From Vibrio marisflavi CECT 7928 (lineage in GTDB: Bacteria; Pseudomonadota; Gammaproteobacteria; Enterobacterales; Vibrionaceae), in NCBI RefSeq assembly GCF_921294215.1, contig NZ_CAKLDM010000002.1, forward strand, positions 1,860,001 through 1,924,000: 64,000 nt of DNA. Reading direction: 5' to 3'. The notes below the pieces were generated by a model. The model made no database searches, was not told where the DNA came from, and was given only the letters and a program-made list of their open reading frames with translations. Each line of letters opens with the position of its first letter. Position 1 is the stretch's first letter. Shown here in pieces: positions 42,576-52,115 of this stretch. The position numbers were made by a program, and so were the translations under genes.

Positions 42576-43910
42576 TTACCCTTCTCCCTGAGGCTGCAAA
42601 ATACTTTTCAGCATATTTACACACATATCGTAAGGGACACTTTCCTGCATATTCTGTTGCAAGAACTGATCAATTTTTGGTTTAAGGGTAAACGCACTAT
42701 CTATAGCAGGGTCAGTTCCCGGCTTATAAGCGCCGATAGAAACCAAATCTTGATTTTTGCGACATATAGACAGCACCTGACGCACTGCTTTTGACATCAG
42801 CATATGCTCTTCAGAAACAATCTGAGGCATAACACGACTGACAGATTTCTCGACATCGATAGCGGGATAGTGGCCTGCATCTGCCAATTCTCGAGACAAG
42901 ACAACGTGCCCGTCTAATATCGCTCTTGCCGCATCAGCAATAGGATCTTGCAGATCATCCCCTTCAGTCAAAACTGTAAAAAATGCAGTAATAGAGCCTT
43001 TTCCTTCACTGCCATTACCAGCGCGTTCTACCAATGCTGGCAATTTTGCAAATACTGATGGCGGATAACCTTTCGTAGCAGGAGGCTCACCTACTGACAA
43101 AGCAATTTCACGTTGAGCCTGAGCAAAACGAGTTAGCGAATCCATAAGCAAGAGTACATCAAGGCCTTGGTCTCTAAAATATTCAGCGATAGCCAAAGCA
43201 GTTTGGCAGCCTTTTAAACGCATTAGGGGTGATGAGTCAGCTGGCGCTGCGACAACAACTGAACGCTGCCTGCCATCCACACCGAGAATTTCTTCAATGA
43301 ACTCTTTTACTTCTCGGCCACGCTCACCAATCAGACCAACGACAACCACTTGAGCTGTGGTACCACGCGTCATCATTCCTAGTGTGACCGACTTACCCAC
43401 ACCTGATCCTGCGAATAGGCCAATACGTTGCCCTTTGCCAACACTTAACAAACCATTCATTGCTTTTAAGCCAACATCAAGTGGCTCTGAGATAGGCTTG
43501 CGCATTAAAGGGTTTATCGGTTCGGCATTGAACGTCGCACTGTGCTCGGTATAGATAGGACCAAGGTCGTCCAGAGGGTTGCCCACACCATCGATGACTC
43601 GGCCAAGCAATTCCATACCAACAGGTAAACCCGCTTCTCCAGTCAGTGGTGTAACTTTAGCTCCCGGTAAGACCCCTGTGATTTGCTCGCTTGGCATTAA
43701 AAACAGATTCCCACCTGAAAAACCAACAACTTCGGCTTCCATCTCACCAGATATTGTTTCGACCAAACACAAACTACCAATAGGTGCTCGACATCCTGTA
43801 GCTTCTAAAGTTAAGCCAACGACCCGAACTAGCTTTCCTGATGCAACAGGGCGAGTTTTTAAACCTTGGACTTTGTACTGGCCGAGTCTATCTGATAAAG
43901 CTAGCATCAC
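42576..43910 (-). CDS. fliI: Flagellum-specific export ATPase FliI
   Basis: 444 residues, F1-beta-like. Walker [13 protein letters not shown] (about 167-178), Walker [18 protein letters not shown], and ATPase-family [18 protein letters not shown]. It energises substrate unfolding and entry to the export gate with FliH and FliJ. The ATG overlaps the fliH stop (ATGA, 43907-43910). The start is followed by a second Met; either is possible. Confidence 0.97.
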   Translation of the reverse strand: MMLALSDRLGQYKVQGLKTRPVASGKLVRVVGLTLEATGCRAPIGSLCLVETISGEMEAEVVGFSGGNLFLMPSEQITGVLPGAKVTPLTGEAGLPVGMELLGRVIDGVGNPLDDLGPIYTEHSATFNAEPINPLMRKPISEPLDVGLKAMNGLLSVGKGQRIGLFAGSGVGKSVTLGMMTRGTTAQVVVVGLIGERGREVKEFIEEILGVDGRQRSVVVAAPADSSPLMRLKGCQTALAIAEYFRDQGLDVLLLMDSLTRFAQAQREIALSVGEPPATKGYPPSVFAKLPALVERAGNGSEGKGSITAFFTVLTEGDDLQDPIADAARAILDGHVVLSRELADAGHYPAIDVEKSVSRVMPQIVSEEHMLMSKAVRQVLSICRKNQDLVSIGAYKPGTDPAIDSAFTLKPKIDQFLQQNMQESVPYDMCVNMLKSILQPQGEG

Positions 43911-44707
43911 TCATCACCTTGATGTCGATTCGAGCCGCAGAAGTTCGCTAACACGGTGCGCACTCTTTCTTCCATCCGATAACTGACACTAGATTCACCA
44001 GCTTCGATTTGGACATCGCCAACATTCAACGCTGGATCAGACAACAAGACCCAATTTCTGAACTCCAACTGATCTTGAGAAAACGCATTCTCAACAATTT
44101 CCATATCTTGTGGATGCAATTTGATAGTAATTTGATGACCTGTAATTGGGAGAGATTCCACAGACTGTTTTACAGTATCTAAGATAATTTGGGGGTTGGT
44201 CTGAACTTCTACATGAATCACTTCACGAACTAGCGTAAGCACCATGTCAACCAGCTGCTTTTCAACCTGAGCATTCATAAGCTCCAAAGGCTGTGCGAAC
44301 TGATTGGCTATAGATACAAAATTTTGTACTTGCTGCTGGATAAGCTCTTGTGAAGCTTCCATTCCTTGTGTATGACCAGATTCATACCCTTCTTTATGAC
44401 CTTCTTCTAAGCCTTTTTCTTTGCCTTTGTCATAGCCTTGCTTGAATCCTGCCTCTTGTCCCTGATGCAAACCTTCTTGAAACGCACTTTGCTTAATCGC
44501 TTCGATTTCTTCTTCCGTGAGTTCTTTGGGTTCTTCCTGCACTTCAGGCTCAAAATCTGGCATCCAGCCAGGGTCATAATTCATTGCGGTATCTTTGGCT
44601 ATTTTCGCCTCTTCTATACCGTAATCAGGAAGTCCCCACAATGTCGCTTGCTTGACTGATTCATCTTCGTCTAATCGCAAGTATCCGCGTTTTCTTTTTT
44701 CCGACAT
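43907..44707 (-). CDS. fliH: Flagellar export ATPase regulator FliH
   Basis: 266 residues from ATG 44707 ([15 protein letters not shown]); a GTG four codons upstream is in frame but less likely. A central run of G-x3-G-type repeats (about 90-125; [20 protein letters not shown]) forms the extended helix typical of FliH, followed by a V-type ATPase subunit E-like C-terminal domain. It inhibits FliI and docks the ATPase to FliN. Overlaps fliI. Confidence 0.93.
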   Translation of the reverse strand: MSEKRKRGYLRLDEDESVKQATLWGLPDYGIEEAKIAKDTAMNYDPGWMPDFEPEVQEEPKELTEEEIEAIKQSAFQEGLHQGQEAGFKQGYDKGKEKGLEEGHKEGYESGHTQGMEASQELIQQQVQNFVSIANQFAQPLELMNAQVEKQLVDMVLTLVREVIHVEVQTNPQIILDTVKQSVESLPITGHQITIKLHPQDMEIVENAFSQDQLEFRNWVLLSDPALNVGDVQIEAGESSVSYRMEERVRTVLANFCGSNRHQGDE

Positions 44708-44750
44708 TCCATTTCTCACTTGTGTCTAAACCTGCAAGCTATAACTCAGC

Positions 44751-45809
44751 TTACAAGAATTCGTCCGCTCCGCCAGTCAGCATAATCTCACCTGCATCAG
44801 CCATACGACGAGCAATCGCCAGCACTTCTTTTTGCGCAGCTTCTACATCAGAAACCTTAACTGGTGGCATTGCTTCAAGATCATCACGCATAAGCTCTGC
44901 CGCACGTTTGGACATGTTCTTAAATATTTTCTCACGAAGGTCTTCATCGGCACCTTTAAGTGCACGCTGCAATACATCTTGTGGTACATCGCGCAATAGT
45001 TTTTGAATGCCTTGATCGTCGACTTCGATAAGGTTTTCGAACACGAACATTAGGTCTTCTATCGACGTAGCTAAATCTTCATCTTGATCACGGATTTGGT
45101 CCATCAGCACGCCTTCCATGCTGTTGTCCATATAGTTCATGATTTCAGCAGCAGCTTTCAAACCACCAATTTTCGCAGCCTGTGACCCTGCTTGACCGGC
45201 GAATTGTTTCTCCATGATTTCATTCAATTCTGCCAATGCAGAAGGTTGAACCTCTTCAAGGTTGGCAATACGCATCATGAGATCGAGCCTGTCACGCTCA
45301 GCAAACTGTGTCAGAATTTCCGCAGATTGGTCGGCTTCTAAATATGAAAGAACAATAGTTTGAATTTGCGGGTGCTCGTTGATAATAATGTTGGCAACCT
45401 GCCTTGGATCCATCCATTTCAGCGAATCCAAACCTTTCGAGCCCGTGCCTAAAAGGATCTGATCGACTAAGTTATTTGCCTTATCTTCACCCAGTGCAGC
45501 AACAAGGGTATTACGCATGAAGTCTTCACTTCCCATACCGATGTTGGTGTATTTCTGAATATCTTCCAGAAACGCTCTATGAACTGCACTAACTTTGTCT
45601 TGGCTTAAATCGGCTGCGCGAGCCATCGCACTACCTACCCTTTGAACCTGCTTGGGCTCAAGGTGGCGCACGATACCCGCAGCATCCTCTTCATTCAGGC
45701 TGAGCAATAATATGGCTGCTCGCTCCTCACCGGGAATGTCGGAAATATCGACATCATTCGGATCTGAAACTTCACCTCCCTCATCTTGAGGGACAATTTC
45801 ATCAGGCAT
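44751..45809 (-). CDS. fliG: Flagellar motor switch protein FliG
   Basis: 352 residues. N-terminal FliF-binding domain (GEERAAILLLSLNEEDA), a middle domain with the EHPQ motif (NEHPQIQTIVLSYL, about 139-152), and a C-terminal torque domain with alternating charged residues (ALKGADEDLREKIFKNMSKR). Rotor component contacting the stator. Overlaps fliF by 8 bp. Confidence 0.98.
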   Translation of the reverse strand: MPDEIVPQDEGGEVSDPNDVDISDIPGEERAAILLLSLNEEDAAGIVRHLEPKQVQRVGSAMARAADLSQDKVSAVHRAFLEDIQKYTNIGMGSEDFMRNTLVAALGEDKANNLVDQILLGTGSKGLDSLKWMDPRQVANIIINEHPQIQTIVLSYLEADQSAEILTQFAERDRLDLMMRIANLEEVQPSALAELNEIMEKQFAGQAGSQAAKIGGLKAAAEIMNYMDNSMEGVLMDQIRDQDEDLATSIEDLMFVFENLIEVDDQGIQKLLRDVPQDVLQRALKGADEDLREKIFKNMSKRAAELMRDDLEAMPPVKVSDVEAAQKEVLAIARRMADAGEIMLTGGADEFL

Positions 45810-47550
45810 CTTCCATCCAATTCTTCACAACTTGTGCCGACAGCTCTGGTTCATTTGCAACTAATGCTCGAACCGCTTTCAACACATCTTCATCTTTATT
45901 TAAGTTTGGCAGATCTATGCCAGAACCGAACTCAAATAATTCACTGGTATCTATATCACCACCAATTAGGCTAGTTTCACCATCGGCACCAATCGGCAGA
46001 CCATCCGGTCCATACATAGAGTCTTGCTCTTCTTGAACCGCAGGGTTGAGTAGTTTCTTAAGCGCAGGGCGCACCAACACAAGTATCACTACGATAATGA
46101 CCAGCGCGCTTGCACCCCAGCGAACCCAATCATTAAATGATGGATTTTCCCAAATAGGCACGTCAGCAAACGACTCCACTTCCGGCTTCGCAAACTGCAT
46201 GCTGAGAACATTCAAGAGGTCGCCGCGTTGGGCATTAAAACCGACAGCGCCAATCAAAACTTGGCGAATGGCGTTCAACTGACTTTCAGGAATCGGCGTA
46301 TAAGTGGTTTCACCCGTATCTGGGTTAACTACAGCTTTGTCTTTTATCGCAACGGCAACCGTTTGACGAGTTAGCACACCACTCTGCTTACGTTCATGAC
46401 TAATTGTCGTATCTAGCTCAAAGTTACGAGTTGCTTCTTTGTGTGAAGAGCCTTGCCCGAACATCGAGCCATCTTTCATTTGAGCCACATCTTGAGGGAT
46501 AGAAGCATCAGCAGGAGGTTGATTACTGAGAGCTCCCGGCACTCCTGCGACTACATTACCATTGTTGTAGTCTTCTAAAGTGTATTCACTTCTGGTCGCT
46601 GGCTTGTTGGGGTCAAAACGTTTTTGCGTTTGTTCAACAGTTGAAAAATCGAGTTGTACGTCAACCTGTGCGGTGTAATTACCTAGGCCTAAGATAGGGA
46701 TGAGAACCGAGTCGATTTTCTCTAACAACATCTGTTCTTGCTTGCGTTCGATCTCTTGCTCTTTTCTACGCGCCGTTGAGGCAGCATCTTGAGAACCAGA
46801 GCTTAAAAGTCGACCGTACTGGTCTGTCACTGTTACTCGAGTTGGCTTCATGCCTGGCACTGCGCTGGCCACCATATCAACTACTGAGTCGATTTCTTCT
46901 TGGCTCAAGCTAGCGCCTGTTCTTAATGTTAAAAATACTGATGCAGAAGCTTCTTGGTTATGTCGAACAAAAACACTTTGCTTTGGTAGAGCCAAAAGAA
47001 CTCGAGCCTTATTAACTTGACTCATTTGCTCAATGGCTTTGGAGAGTTGGCGCTCACGGCTGAGTTTTAAACGTTCAAGCTCAAGACGCTGAGAAACACC
47101 AAAGCCCATGTCCTGCATGAGTATCTCATCACCAGCTTGAGAACCTTGGTTCAATCCTGCTCTGACCATATCCAATTTCATACTTCCGTACTCGGAAGAT
47201 GGAACAAGAATAGTGTTACCTTCTAGGTTATAGTCGACTTTCTGCGCGTCTAGATAGTCTAAGACCTTAATAAGCTCGTCTGTTTCATAGGTACCTAATG
47301 GGCGCATGTCAGGCTCTCTAACCCAAAAGAACAACATGACAATAAGAGCGACACAAATAGAAATAGATAGAACAAGGACAACTTGGCGCAATAAGTCTAA
47401 GTCGCCAACAGCCATGTCAAACTTGGAGGAGCTCTTCTCACCAGCATCTGGGTTTTGAGTATCCATTCCCGCACCACTGTCGGCGACCATGGTGCTATCG
47501 CCACCCAGATCAGATAAAGCGAGATCCGTTGATTGGTTATCTTCAGCCAC
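45802..47550 (-). CDS. fliF: Flagellar MS-ring protein FliF
   Basis: 582 residues. Acidic cytosolic N-terminus; membrane helix 1 (about 56-77); periplasmic ring-building motifs with MVRAGLNQGSQAGDEIL and RVLLALPKQSVFVR; second membrane helix (about 478-499); C-terminal FliG-binding tail (ending LVANEPELSAQVVKNWMED). The N-terminal extension of about 50 residues is typical of Vibrio FliF and may take part in polar targeting. Confidence 0.97.
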   Translation of the reverse strand: MAEDNQSTDLALSDLGGDSTMVADSGAGMDTQNPDAGEKSSSKFDMAVGDLDLLRQVVLVLSISICVALIVMLFFWVREPDMRPLGTYETDELIKVLDYLDAQKVDYNLEGNTILVPSSEYGSMKLDMVRAGLNQGSQAGDEILMQDMGFGVSQRLELERLKLSRERQLSKAIEQMSQVNKARVLLALPKQSVFVRHNQEASASVFLTLRTGASLSQEEIDSVVDMVASAVPGMKPTRVTVTDQYGRLLSSGSQDAASTARRKEQEIERKQEQMLLEKIDSVLIPILGLGNYTAQVDVQLDFSTVEQTQKRFDPNKPATRSEYTLEDYNNGNVVAGVPGALSNQPPADASIPQDVAQMKDGSMFGQGSSHKEATRNFELDTTISHERKQSGVLTRQTVAVAIKDKAVVNPDTGETTYTPIPESQLNAIRQVLIGAVGFNAQRGDLLNVLSMQFAKPEVESFADVPIWENPSFNDWVRWGASALVIIVVILVLVRPALKKLLNPAVQEEQDSMYGPDGLPIGADGETSLIGGDIDTSELFEFGSGIDLPNLNKDEDVLKAVRALVANEPELSAQVVKNWMEDA

Positions 47551-47565
47551 AATTTGTCCCTAAAT

Positions 47566-47895
47566 TTACACTGGCATATTCATCAATTCTTTGTACGCTT
47601 CAACAAGCTTGTTACGTACTTGAATCGTCGCCTCAAATGCAACACTTGATTTATTTCGAGCTATCATCACGTCCGATAGGGAAACATTCTCGTCTCCTCT
47701 ATCGAAGCGAGTTTGAAGGTCACCTGAGGTTTTTTGAAGACCATTTACATTTTGAATGGCTTTTGCAAGCATATCGCCAAACTCAGAGCTGACACTGTGT
47801 CCTGTAGCAGCGGGCTTAGTGTTGGCTGCTTCCAACATCATAGCCTGCATATCTCCTTGGATTCCGCCGATATTCATATTCGCTCCTGCTGTCAA
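47566..47895 (-). CDS. fliE: Flagellar hook-basal body protein FliE
   Basis: 109 residues; the conserved C-terminal half is ENVSLSDVMIARNKSSVAFEATIQVRNKLVEAYKELMNMPV. FliE links the MS ring and export gate to the rod and is the first exported protein. First gene of the fliEFGHIJ block; a very good sigma-54 promoter is 35 bp upstream. Confidence 0.96.
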   Translation of the reverse strand: MTAGANMNIGGIQGDMQAMMLEAANTKPAATGHSVSSEFGDMLAKAIQNVNGLQKTSGDLQTRFDRGDENVSLSDVMIARNKSSVAFEATIQVRNKLVEAYKELMNMPV

Positions 47896-47929
47896 CTCTT
47901 TGGCATTTATGTCCGTATTTACTAATTAA

Positions 47930-47945
47930 AGCAAATAATATGCCA
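47930..47945 (-). promoter_or_regulatory. Sigma-54 promoter of fliEFGHIJ
   Basis: Minus-strand TGGCATATTATTTGCT matches the TGGCAC-N5-TTGC(A/T) consensus except one base, with exact -24/-12 spacing. It is between flrC and fliE, in the place where V. cholerae has a class II, FlrA-dependent start. Confidence 0.85.
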
Positions 47946-47983
47946 CACAGAGACTATCCCTAATTCTTCTATAACCCGCTGTT

Positions 47984-49393
47984 TTAACCTGGAATATCAA
48001 TGCCTGCATCGCGCATTCTGGCTAGTTTATAACGCAGGGTTCTTGGACTAATTCCTAACCGCTCCGCCATATCTTTACGGCGTCCGCCACACTCTGCTAA
48101 CGTCTCGAGAATAATTGAGAACTCTTGGTCTCTAAGCTCTCCACCCAGGCAATAGGAGTTGCTTTCTGGGCTTGATGTGGGTGCAGGTGTTGCTACTGTT
48201 GCGATATTCGGCACAATGGCGTCTCCAGTTTCCACTACTTGCTGTAAGCTACTAGCATCCAGCCAGTCAATACCCTCTAGCAAAATGTGCTCACCTTTGA
48301 TTTGATTCTTTTCACTTAGTATTAATGCTCGTTGCACAACGTTATCAAGCTCACGAACATTACCCGGCCATTGATAGCTCTTGAGCTTTGCAATCGCTTC
48401 TTTACTAACTTCAGGAACTGGCATACCCAACTTCTTACAATTGCGTTCAATAAGATGAATAGCGAGCGGTTCAATATCTCCCTTACGATCGCAAAGAGCT
48501 GGCCACGCTAGCGGGAAAACATTGAGACGATAATACAAGTCTTCACGGAAGTTGCCTTCTTGCACATATTGTTTCAAATCTCGGTTACTAGTGGCTAATA
48601 CCCGCACATCTAATTTGATACTCTTGCGACTACCTAACCTTTCCACCTCTCGCTCTTGAAGCACTCGCAACAGTTTAGCTTGGAGGTTCAAGTCCATTTC
48701 GCTAATTTCGTCTAGCAAGATTGTTCCGCCTTGAGCTTGCTCAAATTTACCCGGACAAGCTTGTACCGCGCCTGTAAAAGCACCTTTTTCATAGCCGAAT
48801 AAAGTTGCTTCCAACATATTGTCAGGAATCGCAGCACAGTTAATCGCGACAAATGGCCCATCTTTTCGATTAGATGCATTGTGTATATAACGTGACATAA
48901 CCTCTTTACCTGAACCACTTGGGCCTAACACCATCACGCTAGCATCCGTTTTAGCGACTTTCTCAGCAAGAGCTAACAGCTTAATGCTTTTATCATCTGC
49001 AACAACGGCATCACCATTCTCTTCAGATTTCACGGGAGCATATCGACTGACCATATTCAGTAGCACTTCTGGTGCAAAAGGTTTCGCCATATAGTCGATA
49101 GCACCTTCCTTCATCGCGGAAACTGCATCTTCAATATTGGCATACGCCGTCATGAGCAATACTGGCAAGTTTGGCCAATGCTGTTTGATATTTCTAAGCA
49201 GCGCTAAGCCTCCCATTCCGGCCATTTGCACATCAGAAACAACAATATCAACGGGGTTTGCTTTAAGCTTTACAATCGCATCTTCGGCACAGTCCGCTTC
49301 AAGCCACTCATAACCTGCCAAAGCGAGCGTATCTACTAGTGCTTCGCGTAAACCTTCATCGTCTTCAACGATTAATACTTTGCTTTGGGCCAT
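47984..49393 (-). CDS. flrC: Sigma-54-dependent flagellar response regulator FlrC
   Basis: 469 residues. Receiver domain with phosphoacceptor D54 (VSDVQM) and switch Lys in MAKPFAPE; AAA+ domain with Walker A GPSGSGKEVMSRY, sigma-54 loop GYEKGAFTGA and Walker B ILLDEISEMD; C-terminal Fis-type helix-turn-helix (RRKDMAERLGISPRTLRYKL). In vibrios FlrC-P activates class III flagellar genes (hook, basal body, flagellin). Its start overlaps the flrB stop by 1 bp. FlaM is the name used in V. parahaemolyticus. Confidence 0.97.
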   Translation of the reverse strand: MAQSKVLIVEDDEGLREALVDTLALAGYEWLEADCAEDAIVKLKANPVDIVVSDVQMAGMGGLALLRNIKQHWPNLPVLLMTAYANIEDAVSAMKEGAIDYMAKPFAPEVLLNMVSRYAPVKSEENGDAVVADDKSIKLLALAEKVAKTDASVMVLGPSGSGKEVMSRYIHNASNRKDGPFVAINCAAIPDNMLEATLFGYEKGAFTGAVQACPGKFEQAQGGTILLDEISEMDLNLQAKLLRVLQEREVERLGSRKSIKLDVRVLATSNRDLKQYVQEGNFREDLYYRLNVFPLAWPALCDRKGDIEPLAIHLIERNCKKLGMPVPEVSKEAIAKLKSYQWPGNVRELDNVVQRALILSEKNQIKGEHILLEGIDWLDASSLQQVVETGDAIVPNIATVATPAPTSSPESNSYCLGGELRDQEFSIILETLAECGGRRKDMAERLGISPRTLRYKLARMRDAGIDIPG

Positions 49394-50454
49394 TATTCTT
49401 CTCCAGTATCAGGATTATTGTTGTTTAGAGTTTCTCGATGCAAAGGAATACACATCGTAAAGCACGCTCCATCTCCGGGCTCCGAGACAAGCTCTAGGCG
49501 TCCATCGTGAGCTCGACAAACCATTTGAACTACCGCAAGACCAAGGCCTGTTCCTTGCGAACGAGTAGTAAAAAATGGCTCTAATATTTTGCTTTGTAGC
49601 TCTTTCGCTACACCGGGACCATTGTCTTGGACTGAAATTCTTAATTCGTTGTTAACCGGGCGGAAAAATACATCTATTTGAGATTGCTTACCTGCTATTT
49701 GAATTGCATTAAGCACTAAGTTACTTAAGGCCGAAGCGATCGCATTGGGGTTTCCGAGTACAGGCGTTTCTTCATGCTCTACTTCTTGAGCGAAATCGAT
49801 GGCGTTGCTTTTTAATGCTGTTTCAATCATTGGAGCAAATTCGTTTACAAGCTCTTTGATTGTGAAAGGCTGGACGACTTTGTTGTCGCCACCTTTGGCA
49901 AACAGCAACATGTCGTTCACCTGTTTTTCTAAGTCTTTTAGCCTATCGACTAGCTTGCCTTGGAACCTTTCTTTGGTGGCATTTGGAAGATTCGCGGCTG
50001 TTAGGTTTGAAGCATACAGCAATGCACTAGAAAGAGGAGTTCGAACCTGATGAGCCAAAGATGCCACCATACGCCCTAATGACGATAACCTTTGCAGGTC
50101 ACTCACTCGGGATTGTAGTAAGCGTGTTTCGGTAAGATCGGTAATAAGAATTAGCTGGCCTGTAACTGAAGCTGATATAGCGAGACGAACCTTTCGACCA
50201 TTACGAAGGGATATTTCGTGGCCATCGTCCTCTCTAGGAGCAAACACGTGTTGAATAACTGTCAGCCATTTTTCACCGAGTAGTGAGACCTCTAGTATGC
50301 GCTCTGCTTCAGGGTTTACTTCACGCACAATACCTTGTGTATCCAGAAGGATAACTCCTGCTGGCATTACATCTAGTACTTGCTTATATCGCTCAACTTG
50401 ATCTTGGAGAGAACCTAGGTGAGACTGACTTTCCGCTGTCTGTGCTAATTCCAT
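49393..50454 (-). CDS. flrB: Flagellar sensor histidine kinase FlrB
   Basis: 353 residues, cytosolic, no membrane helices. A PAS domain (about 22-110; VMPAGVILLDTQGIVREVNPEAE), a HisKA domain with H135 in SLAHQVRTPLSSAL, and HATPase with LSNLVLNAIQIAG, DNGPGVA and GTGLGLAVV. It phosphorylates FlrC. A sigma-54-like promoter is 38 bp upstream. In known vibrios flrA lies immediately before this gene; here the neighbour is divergent uraA. Confidence 0.95.
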   Translation of the reverse strand: MELAQTAESQSHLGSLQDQVERYKQVLDVMPAGVILLDTQGIVREVNPEAERILEVSLLGEKWLTVIQHVFAPREDDGHEISLRNGRKVRLAISASVTGQLILITDLTETRLLQSRVSDLQRLSSLGRMVASLAHQVRTPLSSALLYASNLTAANLPNATKERFQGKLVDRLKDLEKQVNDMLLFAKGGDNKVVQPFTIKELVNEFAPMIETALKSNAIDFAQEVEHEETPVLGNPNAIASALSNLVLNAIQIAGKQSQIDVFFRPVNNELRISVQDNGPGVAKELQSKILEPFFTTRSQGTGLGLAVVQMVCRAHDGRLELVSEPGDGACFTMCIPLHRETLNNNNPDTGEE

Positions 50455-50491
50455 GTCATCATTCTGTCAATGAATAGATAACAGCCTAAGC

Positions 50492-50507
50492 TGCAAAAAG
50501 CAGGCCA
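50492..50507 (-). promoter_or_regulatory. Sigma-54 promoter of flrBC
   Basis: Minus-strand TGGCCTGCTTTTTGCA has TGGC at -24 and TTGCA at -12 with correct spacing, 38 bp before flrB. It fits FlrA-dependent (class II) control of flrBC known in V. cholerae, with flrA itself acting from elsewhere. Confidence 0.78.
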
Positions 50508-50741
50508 CATATAAATACTTATATTTCAACAGCTTATCATTTAGACAAAATTTTGACCATAGATTTTGACGCTTTTACTCAATGGGTGTTCTTGATAATT
50601 TCAAGAAAAAAGGAGCAATGGTAGCTTCACAGAACCTACCGACATTCATTTATTCAATACCTCTTTCCGTCTACTATTTTCCGCGAGAAACGGTTAATAG
50701 CGACTCGTTTTAAGTTTTAACTTTAGCGACAGGAGTGAGCA

Positions 50742-51995
50742 ATGAAAAATATGATTCAGGGTATGCAGATGCTGTTTGTCGCATTTGGCGCATTGGTATT
50801 GGTGCCTTTACTTACAGGTCTAGATCCAAGCGTTGCACTATTTGGTGCAGGTATTGGTACTCTACTTTTTCAACTTGTTACTCGCCGCTCTGTACCTATC
50901 TTTCTCGCTTCTTCATTCGCCTTTATTGCACCTATTATGTATGGCATACAAACTTGGGGAATACCCGCTACGCTCGGTGGCCTAATGGCAGCAGGCGCTG
51001 TGTATGTAATATTGGGTGTGATAATCAAGATTCGAGGCAATGAATTTATCCATAACCTTTTACCGCCCGTGGTAGTGGGACCCGTCATTATCGTAATCGG
51101 CCTTGGTCTTGCACCTGTCGCAGTTAATATGGCTCTAGGAAAAACTGGAGACGGAGGTACTCAGTTAATCGACTCGAATTTAGCTATGTTGATTTCCTGC
51201 CTTTCACTACTAACAACCGTCGTTTTAAGCGTGTTTTCTAAAGGTTTCTTTAAACTCGTGCCGATATTAGGTGGTATTCTGGTTGGCTATATCACGAGTT
51301 TACTGGTCGGCGTGGTCGATTTCTCCCCTCTAAGCACAGCCGCTTGGTTTGCGCTACCTAACTTTACTTTCCCTGAGTTCAACATCAACGCAATTCTCTT
51401 TATGATTCCAGTCGCTATTGCACCCGCAGTTGAACACGTTGGAGACATCTTGGCGATATCCAACGTAACTGGAAAAGACTACTTAAAGAAACCTGGACTA
51501 CATAGAACCATTTCTGGCGATGGCATCGCAACAATGGCAGCTACTATGGTCGGCGCACCACCCAATACTACCTATAGTGAAGTCACCGGAGCTGTGATGC
51601 TCACCAAAGCGTTTAATCCCGTGGTGATGACTTGGGCCGCTGTCACGGCAATTGTTCTTGCGCTAGTCGGAAAGCTCGGAGCACTGTTACAAACAATTCC
51701 GGTTCCAGTTATGGGTGGGATCATGATCCTGTTGTTTGGTTCGATTGCTACAGTAGGCCTAAATACGCTAATCAGAAGCCAAGTCGATTTACACAAATCT
51801 AGGAACCTTGTAATTGTGGCTGTCACTTTGGTATTTGGTATTGGTGGAATGGCATTTGGAATCGGAGATTTCAGCTTACAAGGAGTAAGTTTAGCAGGGA
51901 TTGTGGCTATACTTTTAAATCAAATTTTGCCGAAAGATATTGGTGAAAATCATATTGTAGACAATGCTCAAATTGAGGATGAGCCGAAAGAGTAA
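50742..51995 (+). CDS. uraA: Uracil permease of the NCS2 family
   Basis: 417 residues with about 14 membrane segments. UraA features: GMQMLFVAFGALVLVPLLTGLDPSVALFGAG at the N-terminus and a substrate helix with VAIAPAVEHVGDI (about 226-238). Uracil:H+ symporter. AGGAG sits 8 bp before the ATG. The 287-bp gap from flrB contains the flrB promoter and a hairpin (TTCTTGA/TTCAAGAA) without a clear role; I see no known riboswitch. No upp is adjacent. Confidence 0.9.
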   Translation: MKNMIQGMQMLFVAFGALVLVPLLTGLDPSVALFGAGIGTLLFQLVTRRSVPIFLASSFAFIAPIMYGIQTWGIPATLGGLMAAGAVYVILGVIIKIRGNEFIHNLLPPVVVGPVIIVIGLGLAPVAVNMALGKTGDGGTQLIDSNLAMLISCLSLLTTVVLSVFSKGFFKLVPILGGILVGYITSLLVGVVDFSPLSTAAWFALPNFTFPEFNINAILFMIPVAIAPAVEHVGDILAISNVTGKDYLKKPGLHRTISGDGIATMAATMVGAPPNTTYSEVTGAVMLTKAFNPVVMTWAAVTAIVLALVGKLGALLQTIPVPVMGGIMILLFGSIATVGLNTLIRSQVDLHKSRNLVIVAVTLVFGIGGMAFGIGDFSLQGVSLAGIVAILLNQILPKDIGENHIVDNAQIEDEPKE

Positions 51996-52054
51996 AGCCA
52001 TCAACTTTCAATAGTGCGTACTTGTATCAAGTGAGCTATTTGTCTATGCATAAA

Positions 52055-52099
52055 AAAGCCGGAAGTTGAGCCCTCTTAAAGCACACAACTTCCGGCTTT
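52055..52099. terminator. Bidirectional terminator between uraA and the chemoreceptor
   Basis: Perfect 14-bp inverted repeat (52055-52068 with 52086-52099) flanked by A-run on the left and T-rich sequence on the right; serves both convergent genes. Confidence 0.9.
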
Positions 52100-52115
52100 G
52101 TTGTCTTAAATATTT

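Noticed and set aside
50508..50741. Riboswitch or attenuator before uraA
   Set aside because: One weak AT-rich hairpin is present but no purine, PreQ1 or pyrimidine attenuator signature could be recognised.
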